Shown here piece after piece: positions 6,201 to 6,332 of a stretch of DNA of 6,332 nucleotides. Within the stretch, counting starts at the first letter, position 1. Each line of letters begins with the position of its first letter. The stretch is from Pseudoruminococcus sp964385235 (GTDB lineage Bacteria; Bacillota; Clostridia; Oscillospirales; Acutalibacteraceae): NCBI GenBank assembly GCA_964385235.1, contig CAYLOD010000087.1:1-6332 (forward strand), in the 5' to 3' direction. The notes below the pieces were generated by a model. The model ran no database searches. It worked only from the letters and a program-made list of their open reading frames with translations, and was not told the DNA's origin. The translations under genes and the position numbers were made by a program.

Positions 6201-6332
6201 TTACAGTAACGTATGTTTACAAGGCAAATTCAGTTCCCGCGCTCACCAACAATTCAACCGTCAGCGCTACGTCGATTACTCTCGGTTCGTCGGTCACAAT
6301 GACAGGCAAGGCGAGCGGCGGCGCAAGCCCGT
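3290..6332 (+). CDS. Secreted multimodular GH13 alpha-amylase with Big_2, CBM26-like and MucBP-like modules (3' truncated)
   Basis: The open frame continues past the window edge, giving 1,014 complete codons without a stop. It should cut internal alpha-1,4 bonds of starch outside the cell. Residues 1-38 are a signal peptide (MKKRKGAASVLKR, hydrophobic stretch, likely cut after VDA38). The GH13 barrel covers about 45-500 and has all four conserved regions: DVVVNH (174-179), GFRVDTVKH (267-275, nucleophile Asp271, Arg269), GEV (acid/base Glu302) and VDSHD (His424, Asp425). YHGY at 135-138 is the usual substrate-site motif. A C-terminal amylase beta-sandwich follows (about 518-616), then two Big_2 domains (654-731, 738-817), a CBM26-like module (827-910), a MucBP-like module (916-979) and the start of another domain. 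The catalytic set is complete, so activity is expected. The GH13 subfamily was not assigned. The unseen C-terminus could hold a dockerin (as in Ruminococcus bromii amylosome enzymes), a sortase signal or nothing more. Confidence 0.95.
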   Translation, partial: MKKRKGAASVLKRALACFLSVAAVGTSGLLIPPMEVDAVSSPILSADERGVIYANSRTDFRDESIYFLITTRFYDGDPSNNTRTSEDEKAKNPPDDPSWRGDFKGLIDKLDYIKALGFTAIWITPVVENNSGYDYHGYHAYNFSAVDTRYESNGVTYQDLIDACHAKGMKIIQDVVVNHTCNWGEKNLLKITSDVYSERNQVVMNGTGDPENIYHHNGFCGGGDWDNYEAQRKTIADDCFDLETENPKVYNYLNDCYTKYINMGVDGFRVDTVKHVSRLTFNSVFVPAFKKAGGDDFYMFGEVCTKGHDVWYRGNPPISTCFYTWADDASWTDRWSNDTAANEALVEEHYTSHADTSSQPTSTNAFLEGNNYHTPDNSLRSGLDAIDFQMHWSFNNANSAFNMALGEDKYFSDSTWNVVYVDSHDYAPDECQTQRYTGGTDAWAENLSLMFTFRGIPCIYYGSEIEFQAGKPIDVGPNAMLSETGRAYYGDNIEGTVTATGFTDFGNVSGKVKDTLASPLSQHLMRLNRIRQAVPALRKGQYSTEGCSGNIAFKRRYTDSSTDSFACVAISNSATFSGIPNGKYVDAVTGDVQTVSNGTLSANVSGKGNMKVYVLDTTKTPAPGRVIPNGKYLTDGGPVEDIVGGSVDIVEPDGITVKPSSVTVKEGTSVKVTATVTPENATNKTVTWTSNKDSIATVSGGTITGVAPGSAEITAKTSNGLTAKVSVKVTENTDIVKPTNISISPQSLTLTVGESGKLTATVTPDEATNKTVTWSSNSDSVASVDNSGTVKAVAEGVATITAQTFNGCEATATVTVEPKSIPTIKSGVYFEKPSNWGSNINVYFFKDGHDVGNSWPGTPMTDMGDGVYAYEYDSDDPNLMVIFNDGTNQTKDLNYVKNGYYDVNGYVKTIEPVVKGTVIVKYVDESGKVLATETLTGDVGSTYTTTAKTFSGYTLKTKPSNATGKFTEATITVTYVYKANSVPALTNNSTVSATSITLGSSVTMTGKASGGASP
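5249..5740 (+). repeat. Tandem Big_2 (bacterial Ig-like group 2) domains in the amylase
   Basis: Two consecutive copies of about 80 residues each (5249-5482 and 5501-5740) share the pattern VTV/TLTVGE-type opening, TATVTP, NATNKTVTW or EATNKTVTW, S-N-x-D-S-x-A-x-V, then G-T-I/V and an alternating beta-strand end. The match is strong in protein but the DNA has diverged at many third positions, so this is an old duplication. In secreted glycosidases such domains usually act as spacers between the catalytic and binding modules. Confidence 0.85.
5768..6019 (+). other. CBM26-like starch-binding module within the amylase
   Basis: This segment of about 84 residues starts GVYFEKPSNWG and contains NVYFF, the diagnostic SWPGTPM, a DGVYAYEY strand, VIFNDGTNQTKDL and a closing GYYDV. 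The order (aromatic start, WPG, IFNDG, QT) matches CBM25/CBM26 starch-binding modules of amylases. The tyrosines and tryptophans fit stacking on glucose rings, and the role inferred is holding the enzyme on starch granules. The choice between CBM25 and CBM26 is by eye. Confidence 0.75.
6035..6226 (+). other. MucBP-like module within the amylase
   Basis: About 64 residues show the MucBP pattern: VIVKYVDESGKVLA, ETLTGDVGSTYTTTA, SGYTL and the ending ATITVTYVYK. In Gram-positive surface proteins these domains are linked to mucin or polysaccharide contact or simply to spacing. In an amylase the function is unknown; it may extend the protein or help it attach to the cell surface or host material. 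Confidence 0.7.
6227..6332 (+). other. Start of a further, unclassified domain at the window edge
   Basis: After the MucBP-like module comes a short linker and then NSTVSATSITLGSSVTMTGKASGGASP, presented here only by its pattern: Ser/Thr-rich, alternating hydrophobic positions and a Gly-rich turn. It resembles the opening strands of Ig-like domains repeated in Ruminococcus-type surface proteins. Only about 35 residues are visible, so no family is assigned. Confidence 0.4.

Overview
The window looks like chromosomal DNA of a low-to-medium-GC Firmicute, most likely an Oscillospiraceae/Ruminococcus-type gut anaerobe. This is inferred from three things: the Clostridia-like ribosomal proteins (including a zinc-free S4), strong AGGAGG ribosome binding sites, and a large secreted multimodular starch-degrading enzyme with Big_2, CBM26-like and MucBP-like modules. 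The species cannot be fixed from the sequence alone.

Positions 1-2730 are the distal part of the alpha ribosomal-protein operon, all on the + strand: rpsM (only its 3' end), rpsK, rpsD, rpoA and rplQ, each with its own Shine-Dalgarno. Gaps are 20-67 bases. A strong intrinsic terminator (2690-2729) closes the operon. These genes supply 30S proteins S13, S11 and S4, the RNA polymerase alpha subunit and 50S protein L17, so they link ribosome and polymerase synthesis. All look intact and ordinary, apart from the missing rpsM start.

Positions 2731-3289 are about 560 bases with no credible gene. Most of it is very AT-rich (about 14-20% GC in the lines counted), but it holds a sharply bounded 92-base island of about 47% GC (2940-3031) with no ORF, which could be a small RNA or structured leader. 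Upstream of the island are a promoter-like sequence (2776-2805) and a 12-bp palindrome (2829-2840). Just before the next gene are an extended -10 promoter candidate (about 3203-3211), a perfect 10-bp inverted repeat (3215-3250) overlapping the predicted transcription start, and a good Shine-Dalgarno (3273-3280).

From 3290 to the window end (6332) runs a single open frame of more than 1,014 codons, cut by the edge. It encodes a secreted GH13 alpha-amylase: signal peptide, catalytic (beta/alpha)8 barrel with all catalytic residues, C-terminal beta-sandwich, two tandem Big_2 Ig-like domains, a CBM26-like starch-binding module, a MucBP-like module, and the beginning of another repeat-type domain. 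It would hydrolyse starch outside the cell, probably while bound to the granule. Whether it carries a dockerin or a cell-wall anchor cannot be seen here.

The points most worth following up are the GC island, the inverted repeat at the amylase start, and the unseen C-terminus of the amylase. Nothing in the window amounts to a clearly new system.
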